Source of the DNA: Muribaculaceae bacterium Zag1
GTDB lineage: Bacteria; Bacteroidota; Bacteroidia; Bacteroidales; Muribaculaceae
Reading direction: 5' to 3'
DNA length: 64,000 bases
Assembly: GCA_002633115.1 (NCBI GenBank)
Contig: NWBJ01000045.1
Location: 23,739 to 87,738 of the forward strand
Shown here: piece by piece, positions 17,858-26,444 of the stretch
How positions within the stretch are numbered: position 1 is the stretch's first letter
Layout of the letters: the number at the start of each line of letters is the position of its first letter
Translations under genes and position numbers: made by a program
Notes under the pieces: model-generated
Database searches by the model: none
Seen by the model: the letters and a program-made list of their open reading frames with translations, nothing else
What the model was told of the DNA's origin: nothing

Positions 17858-20026
17858 TCAACGTATGCGGGTCTTTACGCCATTGATGATGTAAATGCCC
17901 GGGGTGAGGCGCGATGCGTCGGTGCCGCAATCGATGCCCTGCAGGTTGTAGATATGGCCATTGAGAGTGTCAACAGCGGCCGAGCGGATAGCCGACGACT
18001 TTATGATTGACTCCTCGCTGTAGCTTACGCCCATGAATACCAAGTCGCCATAGGTGTCTTTGATTGGGAAGCCTTGCACATACCATGTGCCAGCCGGCAC
18101 TGAGCAATACTGGGTGTCAAGTTCTATCTCATCGCCATTGGCATCAGTGAGGACTACGCTGTACCAGCCTTGTTCCTCTGACTCAACCTGCTGCAGCTCG
18201 CAGTAGGAATAGAGAGGCTCTGAGGCCAAATCGGCGATATTGGCCACTGCTATGGGCTCGATAGTGCCTACATTCTCAGTCGATTCGCCAAATGCCTCAA
18301 ACGGAACATAGTAGACAGCGGTATCATCATACCATGATGCCGGATAGACTGTCACTGTAGCGCCAGCGGGAATCACATCGCCCATAGCATACTCGAGACC
18401 AGCCATGTACAGTGTGCCCTGTATGTCGTAGATGCGAGCGTATTCGTCGCCAGCCTTGACAAACATGTCGCGACCAGCCTCGATATTGGCATGGTAGATG
18501 ACGGTCATCGGGAAGTTGAATGTAGCCACTGAGTATGTGCCCAGCTCGTTAGCCTCGGCAAATGTCGAGCACTCGGTCACGGCTGTGATATAGACGCGAG
18601 CCATAGCCACACCCGAGAGGGTGCCATCCTCGCCTTGGGCGATAGCCTTGATGGTGACGCGGCCGTCGCCATAGACATTAAATTCGCCCACGTAGAGAGT
18701 AGATTCAATGGTTGGCTCAGAGCCATCGATGGTGTAATAAACCTTGCATCCCTCATCGGCAGTGATGGTGACAGGAGCGTAGTTGAGATAGTCAGTGTAC
18801 GGGTCAACATTGATTACGGGCAGAGCAACTGTAGAGTTGTAGATAAACTCGCTGACAATCACCCAATAGCCCGAGCCATAGAAGGCGCGAGCCAGGAATC
18901 CGCGCACATTGTACGGACCGCTGCCATCGGGATAGTCAACCATATAGTCGAGGGTCTGAGGATATAGCTCATTGCCCTCGGCATCCTCGATCATGTAAGT
19001 CGATGCATTGTAGTAGGTACCCTCGAGCAGCAGTGCGGCGTTGAGCAGCGAATCGTTGAGAGTAGCGAAGTCAGTCACCACGGTCGGCTCCGGCACTTCG
19101 TTGCCAGTCGATTCGACGGTCAGATCGCTCATGGGGAGCCAAGCCTCATTGTTTTCAAAGTCGTAATACTCAAGCTGCACTCCGGCGGCAATCATATCGC
19201 CAGCGTCAAAAGTGGCTGGGCCATTGACCATTGTCCACTCCTCGAGATAGAGCAGTCCCGGCTCGCCATCAGCAATCACATACAGGTTGGTATTCTCCTG
19301 GCCCACAACGAGCATAGGCGAGGTCATCAGCACGCGCACATCGCAATTGGCTGCTGCCTCGGTGAAGTTGGCCACCTCGGTGGGAGCGGTAATCACATAC
19401 TCGCGAGTGGTGACATTGGTCCATTGCTCATCGGTGTAGGTGGCGGCTTTGACGGTGCATGATTCTGAAATCACAAACGGCTCGGTGTATTCTGTCGATT
19501 CCAAAGTCGGGTCGGTGCCATCGAGAGTGTAGTAGGTAGTGCCCTCTACGCCAGCGATGGTAATGGTCTGTGCCTCATAGTAGGTGCCAGAGGCTGGCGA
19601 GATGGCGGGAGCGGTGTCATAGGTAATGGTCATCGATGACAGGTTGTACTGCATCACGCTGTTGTTAGTGAATACCACCTTGGCCACGCCGATTTCTGAG
19701 CAAGTGTTGCCATCCATCACACCGGCGCTCGGGCTGAAGGGCAGAGCATCGTCATCGGCCACGAATGTCACCTCCTGGATTGTGCCCACCGAGGTGTCGA
19801 CGGTGATGGTGTTGTAAGCATTGACGCGCAGCATGTTGTTGTAATAGCGCGGAGCGGTCATGTTCATTCCGGCTGAGAATGACACATTGACATCGCCGCT
19901 GGCGATGCGAGTGGCCTGAGTGCCGTCCTCAGCGCCTTGGGCGGTGAAGTCGACAGTGACTGTCTCGGCCAAAGCCATCGCGGGCAGCATAGCAGCCGCC
20001 AGTAAAGAGTAAAAAAGTTTTCTCAT
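17858..20026 (-). CDS. Secreted protein with chitobiase-like domains and T9SS-like tail
   Basis: A 722-aa protein with a signal peptide (MRKLFYSLLAAAMLPAMALA). Residues 20-130 form a beta-rich module also found at the N-termini of the 56962 and 59001 proteins. Two CHB_HEX_C-type domains follow (SPASGTYYEAQTITI with TTYYTLDGTDPT near 140-210; CKVYYTIDGSEPT near 430-480). OB-fold-like beta modules lie between and after (VANFTEAAANCDVRVLM; VTECSTFAEANELGTY). The C-terminal tail is IYNLQGIDCGTDASRLTPG then IYIINGVKTRIR, a T9SS sorting pattern. Chitobiase-like domains here are structural and no catalytic domain is seen. Confidence 0.78.
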   Translation of the reverse strand: MRKLFYSLLAAAMLPAMALAETVTVDFTAQGAEDGTQATRIASGDVNVSFSAGMNMTAPRYYNNMLRVNAYNTITVDTSVGTIQEVTFVADDDALPFSPSAGVMDGNTCSEIGVAKVVFTNNSVMQYNLSSMTITYDTAPAISPASGTYYEAQTITIAGVEGTTYYTLDGTDPTLESTEYTEPFVISESCTVKAATYTDEQWTNVTTREYVITAPTEVANFTEAAANCDVRVLMTSPMLVVGQENTNLYVIADGEPGLLYLEEWTMVNGPATFDAGDMIAAGVQLEYYDFENNEAWLPMSDLTVESTGNEVPEPTVVTDFATLNDSLLNAALLLEGTYYNASTYMIEDAEGNELYPQTLDYMVDYPDGSGPYNVRGFLARAFYGSGYWVIVSEFIYNSTVALPVINVDPYTDYLNYAPVTITADEGCKVYYTIDGSEPTIESTLYVGEFNVYGDGRVTIKAIAQGEDGTLSGVAMARVYITAVTECSTFAEANELGTYSVATFNFPMTVIYHANIEAGRDMFVKAGDEYARIYDIQGTLYMAGLEYAMGDVIPAGATVTVYPASWYDDTAVYYVPFEAFGESTENVGTIEPIAVANIADLASEPLYSYCELQQVESEEQGWYSVVLTDANGDEIELDTQYCSVPAGTWYVQGFPIKDTYGDLVFMGVSYSEESIIKSSAIRSAAVDTLNGHIYNLQGIDCGTDASRLTPGIYIINGVKTRIR

Positions 20027-20056
20027 AAACGGTATTTAATTATGTTTTTTCTTAAT

Positions 20057-20164
20057 AACCACGGATTACACGGATTACACGGATATATGGAATATGCAAG
20101 ATTATAGTTAATCGCTTGGGGTTGCACGGACTATGTTGATGGTATCCGTGTAATCCGTGGTTCT
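20057..20164. repeat. CACGGATTACACGG inverted repeat
   Basis: Left arm AACCACGGATTACACGGATT, right arm ATCCGTGTAATCCGTGGTT, with a loop of about 60 nt. The same element design recurs at 52315-52435, and one arm at the window start. It fills the gap between the 722-aa gene and the FISUMP-like gene. Confidence 0.75.
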
Positions 20165-20174
20165 ATTCAATGGG

Positions 20175-20936
20175 TTAGTTTCCTTGGTTGTAGACTGGGC
20201 GGATGGGCAGTCCCTCCACTCGCGGGCAAGCCATGAAGGGGAGCTCTGCTGTGCCAGTGCCGGCTACCACCGATGCGGTCTCAGTGTTCTCCTCGGCCTG
20301 GGCGCAATACATGATATATGCGCCCTCGATATTCATAGTGAAGCGCAACCCCGACCAATACATGCCGTATAGGCCCACCTCTTCGGCTTGGTCAGATGAG
20401 GTCTTGCGGCCAGCCAGCGGGAAGAATACGCTATTGCCATTCTCCGCAGTAAAGCGCACGCCATCGACATTGTTGAGGGTCTCAAATGTTGCAGTTGTGT
20501 TGAGCATCAGCTCCATCTGCTGAGCCGGGGTAGGCACTGCCCAACCCTCGCCATAAGCGGCTGTGGCTGCATCATAAGCCGGATCGCCTGAGATGTCGGA
20601 TGGCATCTCATCGAAATAATAGTCGCTATAATCATCCTCGGTGTATGCCTCGCCCTCGGGGTGAGGAGCTATCTCGCCCCAAGCATAGTAATATCCGCAG
20701 TCCTCCTCGGCATCTGCGCCCAGGTTGCACTGAGCCCACAGCAGACCCGAGGGAAGTCCCAGATCGACCAAAGTCGGAGTCGAGGCTGCGCTCTCCTCAA
20801 AAGTTACCACATCAATATCATTGACATCAATCTCGATGCGCGTTTGGTCGGTCTTGGTGATGACCATCTTGGTCTGAGCACTGACGGTGAGGCACATTGC
20901 CATCAAGGCGATGGCGCATAGCATTATCTTTTTCAT
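20175..20936 (-). CDS. Secreted FISUMP-like domain protein
   Basis: A 253-aa protein with a signal peptide (MKKIMLCAIALMAMCLTVSA). After a short lead-in (KTDQTRIEIDVNDIDVVTFEE) it carries a domain of the Fibrobacter succinogenes major paralogous type: VDLGLPSGLLWAQCNLGA, YYYAWGEI, GEGWAVPTPAQQMELM and a C-terminal SLPIRPVYN-like end (EGLPIRPVYNQ). Such domains are common in Bacteroidetes surface proteins; the function is not known. Its ATG overlaps the stop of the upstream 163-aa gene (ATGA). Confidence 0.8.
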   Translation of the reverse strand: MKKIMLCAIALMAMCLTVSAQTKMVITKTDQTRIEIDVNDIDVVTFEESAASTPTLVDLGLPSGLLWAQCNLGADAEEDCGYYYAWGEIAPHPEGEAYTEDDYSDYYFDEMPSDISGDPAYDAATAAYGEGWAVPTPAQQMELMLNTTATFETLNNVDGVRFTAENGNSVFFPLAGRKTSSDQAEEVGLYGMYWSGLRFTMNIEGAYIMYCAQAEENTETASVVAGTGTAELPFMACPRVEGLPIRPVYNQGN

Positions 20937-21424
20937 TTCTTCAGGATTTTTACAGTTTGGCGATTATTGACATTTAACAGATACACACCAGTGGGGAGGT
21001 CCTCAAGCGACACCTCCATGGTGGGCATCGATGTTCCCTTCTGGGCTGACAGCACAACAGCTCCGCTCATAGTGAAGAGGCGAGCGGTGACCGGCCCCTC
21101 AGCGGCGATTTCCACACGGTTGGGCGCTGTGAACCGGAAAGTGATATTCTGTACATCGGCCACTGGAGCCGCAATGCCGGCAGCCGGCGATTCAGAGAAA
21201 AAGTAAGACGCAATATCCGCGATGGGATAACTCACCTCTTCTTGTTGGGTCAAGATGAGTAGGGTGGATGCATCGGGGAAAATGAGCTCGGGCTGCGATG
21301 CGAAGGCATAGCTGTAGACCGCGCCATCGTTGAGCTTGAGGTTAAGATAAGCCAAGTCGGCCGCTCTGCCCCACAGGCATCCCAGCGCCAGGCATAGCAA
21401 GGAGATTATCAGATGTTTTTTCAT
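20933..21424 (-). CDS. Small secreted protein with T9SS-like tail
   Basis: A 163-aa protein with a signal peptide (MKKHLIISLLCLALGCLWGRAA). The N-terminal part (LNLKLNDGAVYSYAFASQPEL and a VSYPIADIASYFFSE strand) resembles the short lead-in found in many Bacteroidetes secreted proteins. The second half is almost only a sorting domain: RLFTMSGAVVLSAQ, PTGVYLLNVNNRQTVKILKK. It may be a minimal cargo or a carrier for the overlapping downstream FISUMP-like protein. Confidence 0.75.
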   Translation of the reverse strand: MKKHLIISLLCLALGCLWGRAADLAYLNLKLNDGAVYSYAFASQPELIFPDASTLLILTQQEEVSYPIADIASYFFSESPAAGIAAPVADVQNITFRFTAPNRVEIAAEGPVTARLFTMSGAVVLSAQKGTSMPTMEVSLEDLPTGVYLLNVNNRQTVKILKK

Positions 21425-21440
21425 ACCGGGGTTGGTTTTG

Positions 21441-23348
21441 TCATTTTACATTCACTTTTTGAGCTTGATTGCCGCAGCGCACAATATACACGCCGCTCGG
21501 CACGGAGATCGACTCGGCCATTGACTTGGCGCGTAGCGAGCCGTCGATGCCGTAGACCTCCACTGGAGCCTTAGCGCCCGTCACGCGGATAGCGCCACAG
21601 TCGCCAACGGCCTTAAATGCTTGGTCAACAGCCACGCTCTCAATGCCAGCGGGCAGGTCGAGAGGCACTCTCTGGGTGTTGATCACCTCACACTGAGCCG
21701 GATTGCTGGTGCTGAAGTATGACACGAATACGCATGCCCACATATCCTCGGGCTTATTGTAGACGTATCGGCCAGATGTCAAGTCCGGGATTACATAACT
21801 GAACGATCCGCTATAATCCTTGGTCAAGTCGATTGCAGTGCCCCAGCAGCCGGTGGCATTGCCGCGATACACGTGATTATGGGTCCAATCGATGGTACCG
21901 TCGTAGCTCTGTTGGCGACCAGCGATATTGTCCTCCATCACATAGATATTGAGGCGTACCTCGCGATCAGAGAGAGTGGCGAGCGGCGAGGCAGTAATGT
22001 CAAAGGTAATGGTGCGCGAGGCAGCGTCATAAGATGCCTCGGCTCCCAATTCTACTATGGCTGGCAAAGCGAGGGCCGAATTGATGGCACTCTTTACGGT
22101 GATGGCATCAGACGGGAACATCACCGGGGTGTAACTGCCCGAGGTGAGCACGGTGCGGTCGAGCATGATGGCCGGAGCATAGGTGCTGCCGTTGTAGAAC
22201 CATACATAATTCTCGTCATCCTGGGTTGTGAGGAAGTCGGTCTCATATCCGGCATGATGGGACACCCATACCACATTGTCGCCAACCTCCTCCATCACTT
22301 GCTCGAGCACCTCATCGGCTGCCGGGCAGTTGACGCATGCTTGGGTGGTGAAATGCTCCATCAGCACTGTGCGCTGCTTGGTACCAGCCAGCACTGAGAA
22401 TCGGCCAGTCCAGCTGTTGTTGCTGAGCGTGGGGTCGTCACTGTCAGATGGGGTCAAGGTAAGCACAACATCAACATCGCCAGCCATATCGGCCGTGACG
22501 GGGAGACCCATATTGAGTTCTGCCGTCTGACATGAGCCCAGGTCGCAAGCAAAGGTGCCAGTGAGGGTTTGGCTCTCTGCCTCGCCATAAGACACCACTG
22601 CCTCATAATCAATCGCTGTGAGTGACTGGGCACCGCTGTTGTAGATAAAAGCCGACAGGGCGCAGTCGGCACCGGGATAACCGAAATTGTCAAGTTGTCC
22701 GTCGAGTATCTCTATGTCATTGGCTGGCAGGTTTTCGCCCTCGATATACAGGCCGATGCAATTGGCATAGCCCGAGGCATTGACAATGTATGCCCCATTG
22801 TTGGAATAATAACCATACAGGTCGTTGGTGCCAGTGATGGTAAGGCGCGTGTCGGCGCCCTCAACGATTGGACGGCTCGACGAACTGGTAGCCACTTGGT
22901 ATCCCACATACAGTTCTTCACCTCCGGTGATGGTATAAGGTGCGTCAAGCTCTATATCGTAAACCACGGGGGTGGTAGAATCCTCGGCCGAGACCACATC
23001 GGCATCTTGCTGATACTCGAAGTAGCCGTCTTCGCGGCAGTCCTTGGTGATATTGATTTTGAAGTTGGGACGTGAGCGGAAAGTGCCTAGCACTACCCTC
23101 ACTTTGGTGATTTTTGCGCCATTGTACAGGGCGGTGCGTTCGGCTGGCAGACAGATGTAGGCAAACGAGGTAGTTGAGCCAGTCGAGATAGTTCCCACCG
23201 AGGCATCAGTCGGCACATAAGTGAATAACATCTCTTCTGCCTCGGCACGGCTTGCCTCAGGTGCCTTTGCGGGCTGGATGTCAACCTGGGCCGATGTGGC
23301 AAGCGCCATGCATGCCATCATGGGCAATAATATGTGTTTAAGTTTCAT
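21441..23348 (-). CDS. Omp28-related secreted protein with CxxC site and T9SS-like tail
   Basis: A 635-aa protein with a signal peptide. Residues 40-200 form a beta module shared with the 633-aa neighbour. About 205-320 look CARDB-like. About 325-560 are the Omp28 domain, a thioredoxin-like fold with a CVNC motif (VLMEHFTTQACVNCPAADEV). The C-terminal VYGIDGSLRAKS / PSGVYIVRCGNQAQKVNVK is a sorting tail. The two cysteines could serve redox chemistry; that is inferred. It is followed closely by the 163-aa gene and preceded by its paralogue. Confidence 0.82.
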   Translation of the reverse strand: MKLKHILLPMMACMALATSAQVDIQPAKAPEASRAEAEEMLFTYVPTDASVGTISTGSTTSFAYICLPAERTALYNGAKITKVRVVLGTFRSRPNFKINITKDCREDGYFEYQQDADVVSAEDSTTPVVYDIELDAPYTITGGEELYVGYQVATSSSSRPIVEGADTRLTITGTNDLYGYYSNNGAYIVNASGYANCIGLYIEGENLPANDIEILDGQLDNFGYPGADCALSAFIYNSGAQSLTAIDYEAVVSYGEAESQTLTGTFACDLGSCQTAELNMGLPVTADMAGDVDVVLTLTPSDSDDPTLSNNSWTGRFSVLAGTKQRTVLMEHFTTQACVNCPAADEVLEQVMEEVGDNVVWVSHHAGYETDFLTTQDDENYVWFYNGSTYAPAIMLDRTVLTSGSYTPVMFPSDAITVKSAINSALALPAIVELGAEASYDAASRTITFDITASPLATLSDREVRLNIYVMEDNIAGRQQSYDGTIDWTHNHVYRGNATGCWGTAIDLTKDYSGSFSYVIPDLTSGRYVYNKPEDMWACVFVSYFSTSNPAQCEVINTQRVPLDLPAGIESVAVDQAFKAVGDCGAIRVTGAKAPVEVYGIDGSLRAKSMAESISVPSGVYIVRCGNQAQKVNVK

Positions 23349-23395
23349 GTTGGTTTTTGGTTTTTAGTTTTTGGCTTTTGGCATTATAGCCCCCA

Positions 23396-25297
23396 TCATC
23401 TTATGCAGATTTTCTTATTAGTCTGTCCAAAGCTCAGGATATAGAAGCCCGGACGCAATGTCGCGGTTTCACCGGCTCTCAAGTTGGCTGCCACACGGCC
23501 ATCAAGAGTAATCACTTGGCCAGAGGCAAGGGCGGTAAACACCCGACCATCCAAAGCATAAGCCGCAGTGCTGTCGCTATTGACACTGCTCACCCCGTTG
23601 TATCCTGGAATGTCAGCTATATATGGCAGGTCGAGACGCAACTCGGTAGCATTTAGCACCTCGGCTTGCAATGGGTCGGCACCGTCATAGTAGCTGAAGA
23701 AGCCCACAATGCTCAGATTGCGTGAATCAACCACACCGTTGAGAGACAGAGTGAAGCGAGGGATATCGTCAGTAAAGATATCGAGATCTTTCCTTACTCC
23801 CCAAGCATCGCCGAGGCTGCTGCGAGCCACGCGATTGTGGGTGAATGAGCGATAGTTGTCGGCGCCTTTCTGGTAGCCCACAACGCTATCCTCAACCAGC
23901 ACGGCATTAAAATAGGTGGTACGCCCCTCAATCAGGCCATCCATGACTCGGAAAAGCAGGTCAAAGCTTACCTCATATTTCTCCTCGTCGACCTTAACAT
24001 TGTCAAGCCAGAGCTCAACGCAGGCCGGGATTTCAAACATCTCCTTGCAAAGCGCTCCGGTGTTTTCATAAGGATAGGTGATGGGGATATCCACATCGTC
24101 GTCATACTGGGTGCGGTCCATCATCACAGCCGGGAGCTGCATAGCGTAGGGCCAATAGAAAAATTGGAAATCATTGATGATTGGCGAGGTGAGTTCGTCG
24201 CTATCGGCATAGTGGCGCACCTGGATTACATTGTCGTATCCCACATACTTAGCGGCAGCCTCAAGGCGCTCATAAGCGGTAACCGAGGTCACATCGTAGA
24301 TTGACATCAAGCTCTCCATCAGCACTTTGCGCGGAGCCGCATCAGCTAAGCATGTATAGGTGACAGTGGCCGAATTGTTGTCGGGGTATTGGTCAATTGC
24401 TCCACGGGGGTCTATGTCTAAGGCTACCTTGACGCGGCCAGCCATCTCATCGACATTGTTGACATCGTAGGTAAAGACATCAAAGGCCCCGGGAGCCAAC
24501 TCTTTGTCGACCGAAATCACTTCGCCCTCATAGCTCATCTCTCCTTGTTCCGGATCGGTGTACGATACAAACACAGCGGCGCTATATCCGCTCAGGGTCG
24601 CTGAGCCATTGTTCTTGACCATGGCGCTGATGGTGATGGTGTGGCCCGAGTAGCCGTAACGGTCAGTCCACGAGCGCACAAGCTCTAAGTCGTAGGCTGG
24701 AGCATTGTCGCCCTCGATCACCAAGATGATGGGATTGACATAGCCCGACGAGCGGCAAGGGCTCGTCCCATCATCGAGGGTATAACCCGTGATGTCGTTG
24801 AGGCCAGTCTTCACCGGGTAGTCGGCCGCATAAGCCCAAGGATACTGGTCGGCAGTAGCATCAACCTGATAGCCAACGTATATCGGCTTGCCCGCCTCAA
24901 TCTGATAGGGTTCGGCCAGAGCTACCGTATTCCAGGCCGGAGCCGACGCTGTGCCAGGAGTGATTTCGCCCGTCTGCTGATATTCGTACGATGAATTTGA
25001 GAGATAGTCGGTGGTGATGTTTAGGCTGAAATTAGTGTTTGGCGACTTGCGGCATGAGCCCACGGCAAACTTTACGGCTGTAATCTTGCAACCGTCAAGC
25101 ACCTGGGTATATGCCGATGAGAGGCCCACGTAGGAGAAATGTGTGGTGCGTCCCGCCGACTTGGTGAGCGACAATTCGGCATCCTCGGGACAATAGGCGT
25201 AATGGATTTCTCCGGCATGCGCCCATCCGCTCAAAGCAAAGGCTGCGAGGGACACGAGCATCGCCCTCGATAGGTTTTTAGGTAAAGATTTTGTCAT
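23396..25297 (-). CDS. Omp28-related paralogue lacking the CxxC motif
   Basis: A 633-aa secreted protein (signal peptide ending near GWAHAG) with the same order of modules as the 635-aa neighbour. The place of the CxxC motif reads VLMESLMSIYDVTSVTAYERL, with no cysteine, so any redox role is lost. Downstream Omp28 landmarks remain (QLPAVMMDRTQYDDD; GADNYRSFTHNRVARSS). The C-terminal tail is PGFYILSFGQTNKKICIR. It is the first gene of a minus-strand block of five secreted proteins and has a divergent promoter facing a Crp-like regulator gene. Confidence 0.8.
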   Translation of the reverse strand: MTKSLPKNLSRAMLVSLAAFALSGWAHAGEIHYAYCPEDAELSLTKSAGRTTHFSYVGLSSAYTQVLDGCKITAVKFAVGSCRKSPNTNFSLNITTDYLSNSSYEYQQTGEITPGTASAPAWNTVALAEPYQIEAGKPIYVGYQVDATADQYPWAYAADYPVKTGLNDITGYTLDDGTSPCRSSGYVNPIILVIEGDNAPAYDLELVRSWTDRYGYSGHTITISAMVKNNGSATLSGYSAAVFVSYTDPEQGEMSYEGEVISVDKELAPGAFDVFTYDVNNVDEMAGRVKVALDIDPRGAIDQYPDNNSATVTYTCLADAAPRKVLMESLMSIYDVTSVTAYERLEAAAKYVGYDNVIQVRHYADSDELTSPIINDFQFFYWPYAMQLPAVMMDRTQYDDDVDIPITYPYENTGALCKEMFEIPACVELWLDNVKVDEEKYEVSFDLLFRVMDGLIEGRTTYFNAVLVEDSVVGYQKGADNYRSFTHNRVARSSLGDAWGVRKDLDIFTDDIPRFTLSLNGVVDSRNLSIVGFFSYYDGADPLQAEVLNATELRLDLPYIADIPGYNGVSSVNSDSTAAYALDGRVFTALASGQVITLDGRVAANLRAGETATLRPGFYILSFGQTNKKICIR

Positions 25298-25347
25298 CTA
25301 TTGGAGTTAAAAAAGATAAATTTAAGTTTTTTAATTGGTTCTGAACG

Positions 25348-25379
25348 CAAAGATAGGTATAAAAGTCGAATGAAACAAT
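25348..25379 (-). promoter_or_regulatory. Promoter of the Omp28-paralogue block
   Basis: On the minus strand ATTG (25376-25379), 20 nt, TATCTTTG (25348-25355). It diverges from the regulator promoter with about 20 bp between the two -33 regions, so one bound regulator could affect both. Confidence 0.7.
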
Positions 25380-25399
25380 TTGAATTTCCAATAAATCTA

Positions 25400-25430
25400 T
25401 TGAGAAAACATAAAAAAAATGCTATCTTTG
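25400..25430 (+). promoter_or_regulatory. Promoter of the Crp-like regulator gene
   Basis: TTG (25400-25402), 20 nt, TATCTTTG (25423-25430). The box lies after the ATG at 25419 used in the ORF track, so the coding start must be further downstream, at 25452. Confidence 0.7.
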
Positions 25431-25451
25431 CAGAAACATTATTCTTTGACT

Positions 25452-26414
25452 ATGGACCAACTAATCGATGCCCTCAAAAAGGAGGCAATATACTTTCCGC
25501 CCGAAGAGACTGTAAGACGTTTTCTAGACCTCGGCGAACGACGTTACTATCCAGCCAAAAGCTACATTATCGCCCCGGAAACCCTCAACGATTCGCTGTA
25601 TCTGACCATGGTCGGAACAATCAGAGTGGGATGGTTTGACTCACAAAAAGAGAATACATTCGGCTTTGGCAGCACCGGCACTTTCTTCCTGTCGCCTCGC
25701 AGCTTCATGGGACGCGAAAAAGCCCATTATTTCCTTGAGACTTGCACCGAGTGCGCAATGATGGCTTGGTCTAAAGCCACTGTTATGCAAGTGCTTGAGG
25801 ATGAGCCGCTACTGGCCAAATGGCTTTTCTTCTTGTGCATCTCTCAGTTCTACGGAGCCGAGATGAAATCCTATGTAATCAAGGGCACAGCCAAAAATCG
25901 CTATGATACGCTGGTCAACGGCTCGGGTCGCGAACAGATGAAGCACATGGCCAAGCGCCCCGACATCCTCAAGCTAGTGTCGTCAAAGGTCCTCGCCTCA
26001 TACCTCGGCGTGTCACCATCCTACCTGTCTAATATCCGCAAGGAATCGCTCAAGGGCGGAGCAGACAAGGAATCGCAGGGCATATCGGTCAAGGCAAGGA
26101 AACCGCGCGCCAGCAATGTTGCCAAAGCCGCTACGGCCAATGGTGCCATCAATGGTGCCAAAACGACAAGCGCCAATGGTGCCAATATTGGTGCCACCAA
26201 AGAAGAGAGGCTCGCCACAGTGCTGCGATACTTGAGCGCCACGCCGCCCCTATCCTTCCAAGCCATCGCCGAGGTCACGGGCTACGGGCTGCGTTCGATC
26301 AAGCGTTACTCGGCAGAATTGCAAGCCTCGGGAGCCATTTCGCGCTCGGGCGCAACGCGCTCTGGACATTGGATTGTCAACGCCCCAAAGCCGGAATCGA
26401 GTGGGGAGATGTAA
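25452..26414 (+). CDS. Crp/Fnr-like regulator with extra C-terminal winged-helix domain
   Basis: A 320-aa protein from the ATG at 25452. Residues about 10-140 look like a cyclic-nucleotide-binding-like domain (RYYPAKSYIIAPETLNDSLYL... TGTFFLSPRSFM). Residues about 140-215 hold a helix-turn-helix with the recognition helix SSKVLASYLGVSPSYLSNIR. A low-complexity linker follows (NGAINGAKTTSANGANIGA, coded by repeats of AATGGTGCC), then a second helix-turn-helix or winged-helix segment (LSFQAIAEVTGYGLRSIKRY). Normal family members are about 190-240 aa and lack this last part. It diverges from the Omp28 block, which it may regulate. Confidence 0.75.
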   Translation: MDQLIDALKKEAIYFPPEETVRRFLDLGERRYYPAKSYIIAPETLNDSLYLTMVGTIRVGWFDSQKENTFGFGSTGTFFLSPRSFMGREKAHYFLETCTECAMMAWSKATVMQVLEDEPLLAKWLFFLCISQFYGAEMKSYVIKGTAKNRYDTLVNGSGREQMKHMAKRPDILKLVSSKVLASYLGVSPSYLSNIRKESLKGGADKESQGISVKARKPRASNVAKAATANGAINGAKTTSANGANIGATKEERLATVLRYLSATPPLSFQAIAEVTGYGLRSIKRYSAELQASGAISRSGATRSGHWIVNAPKPESSGEM

Positions 26415-26444
26415 TAAACCGAGGGTGGGGAGCGTTAATAAGGG

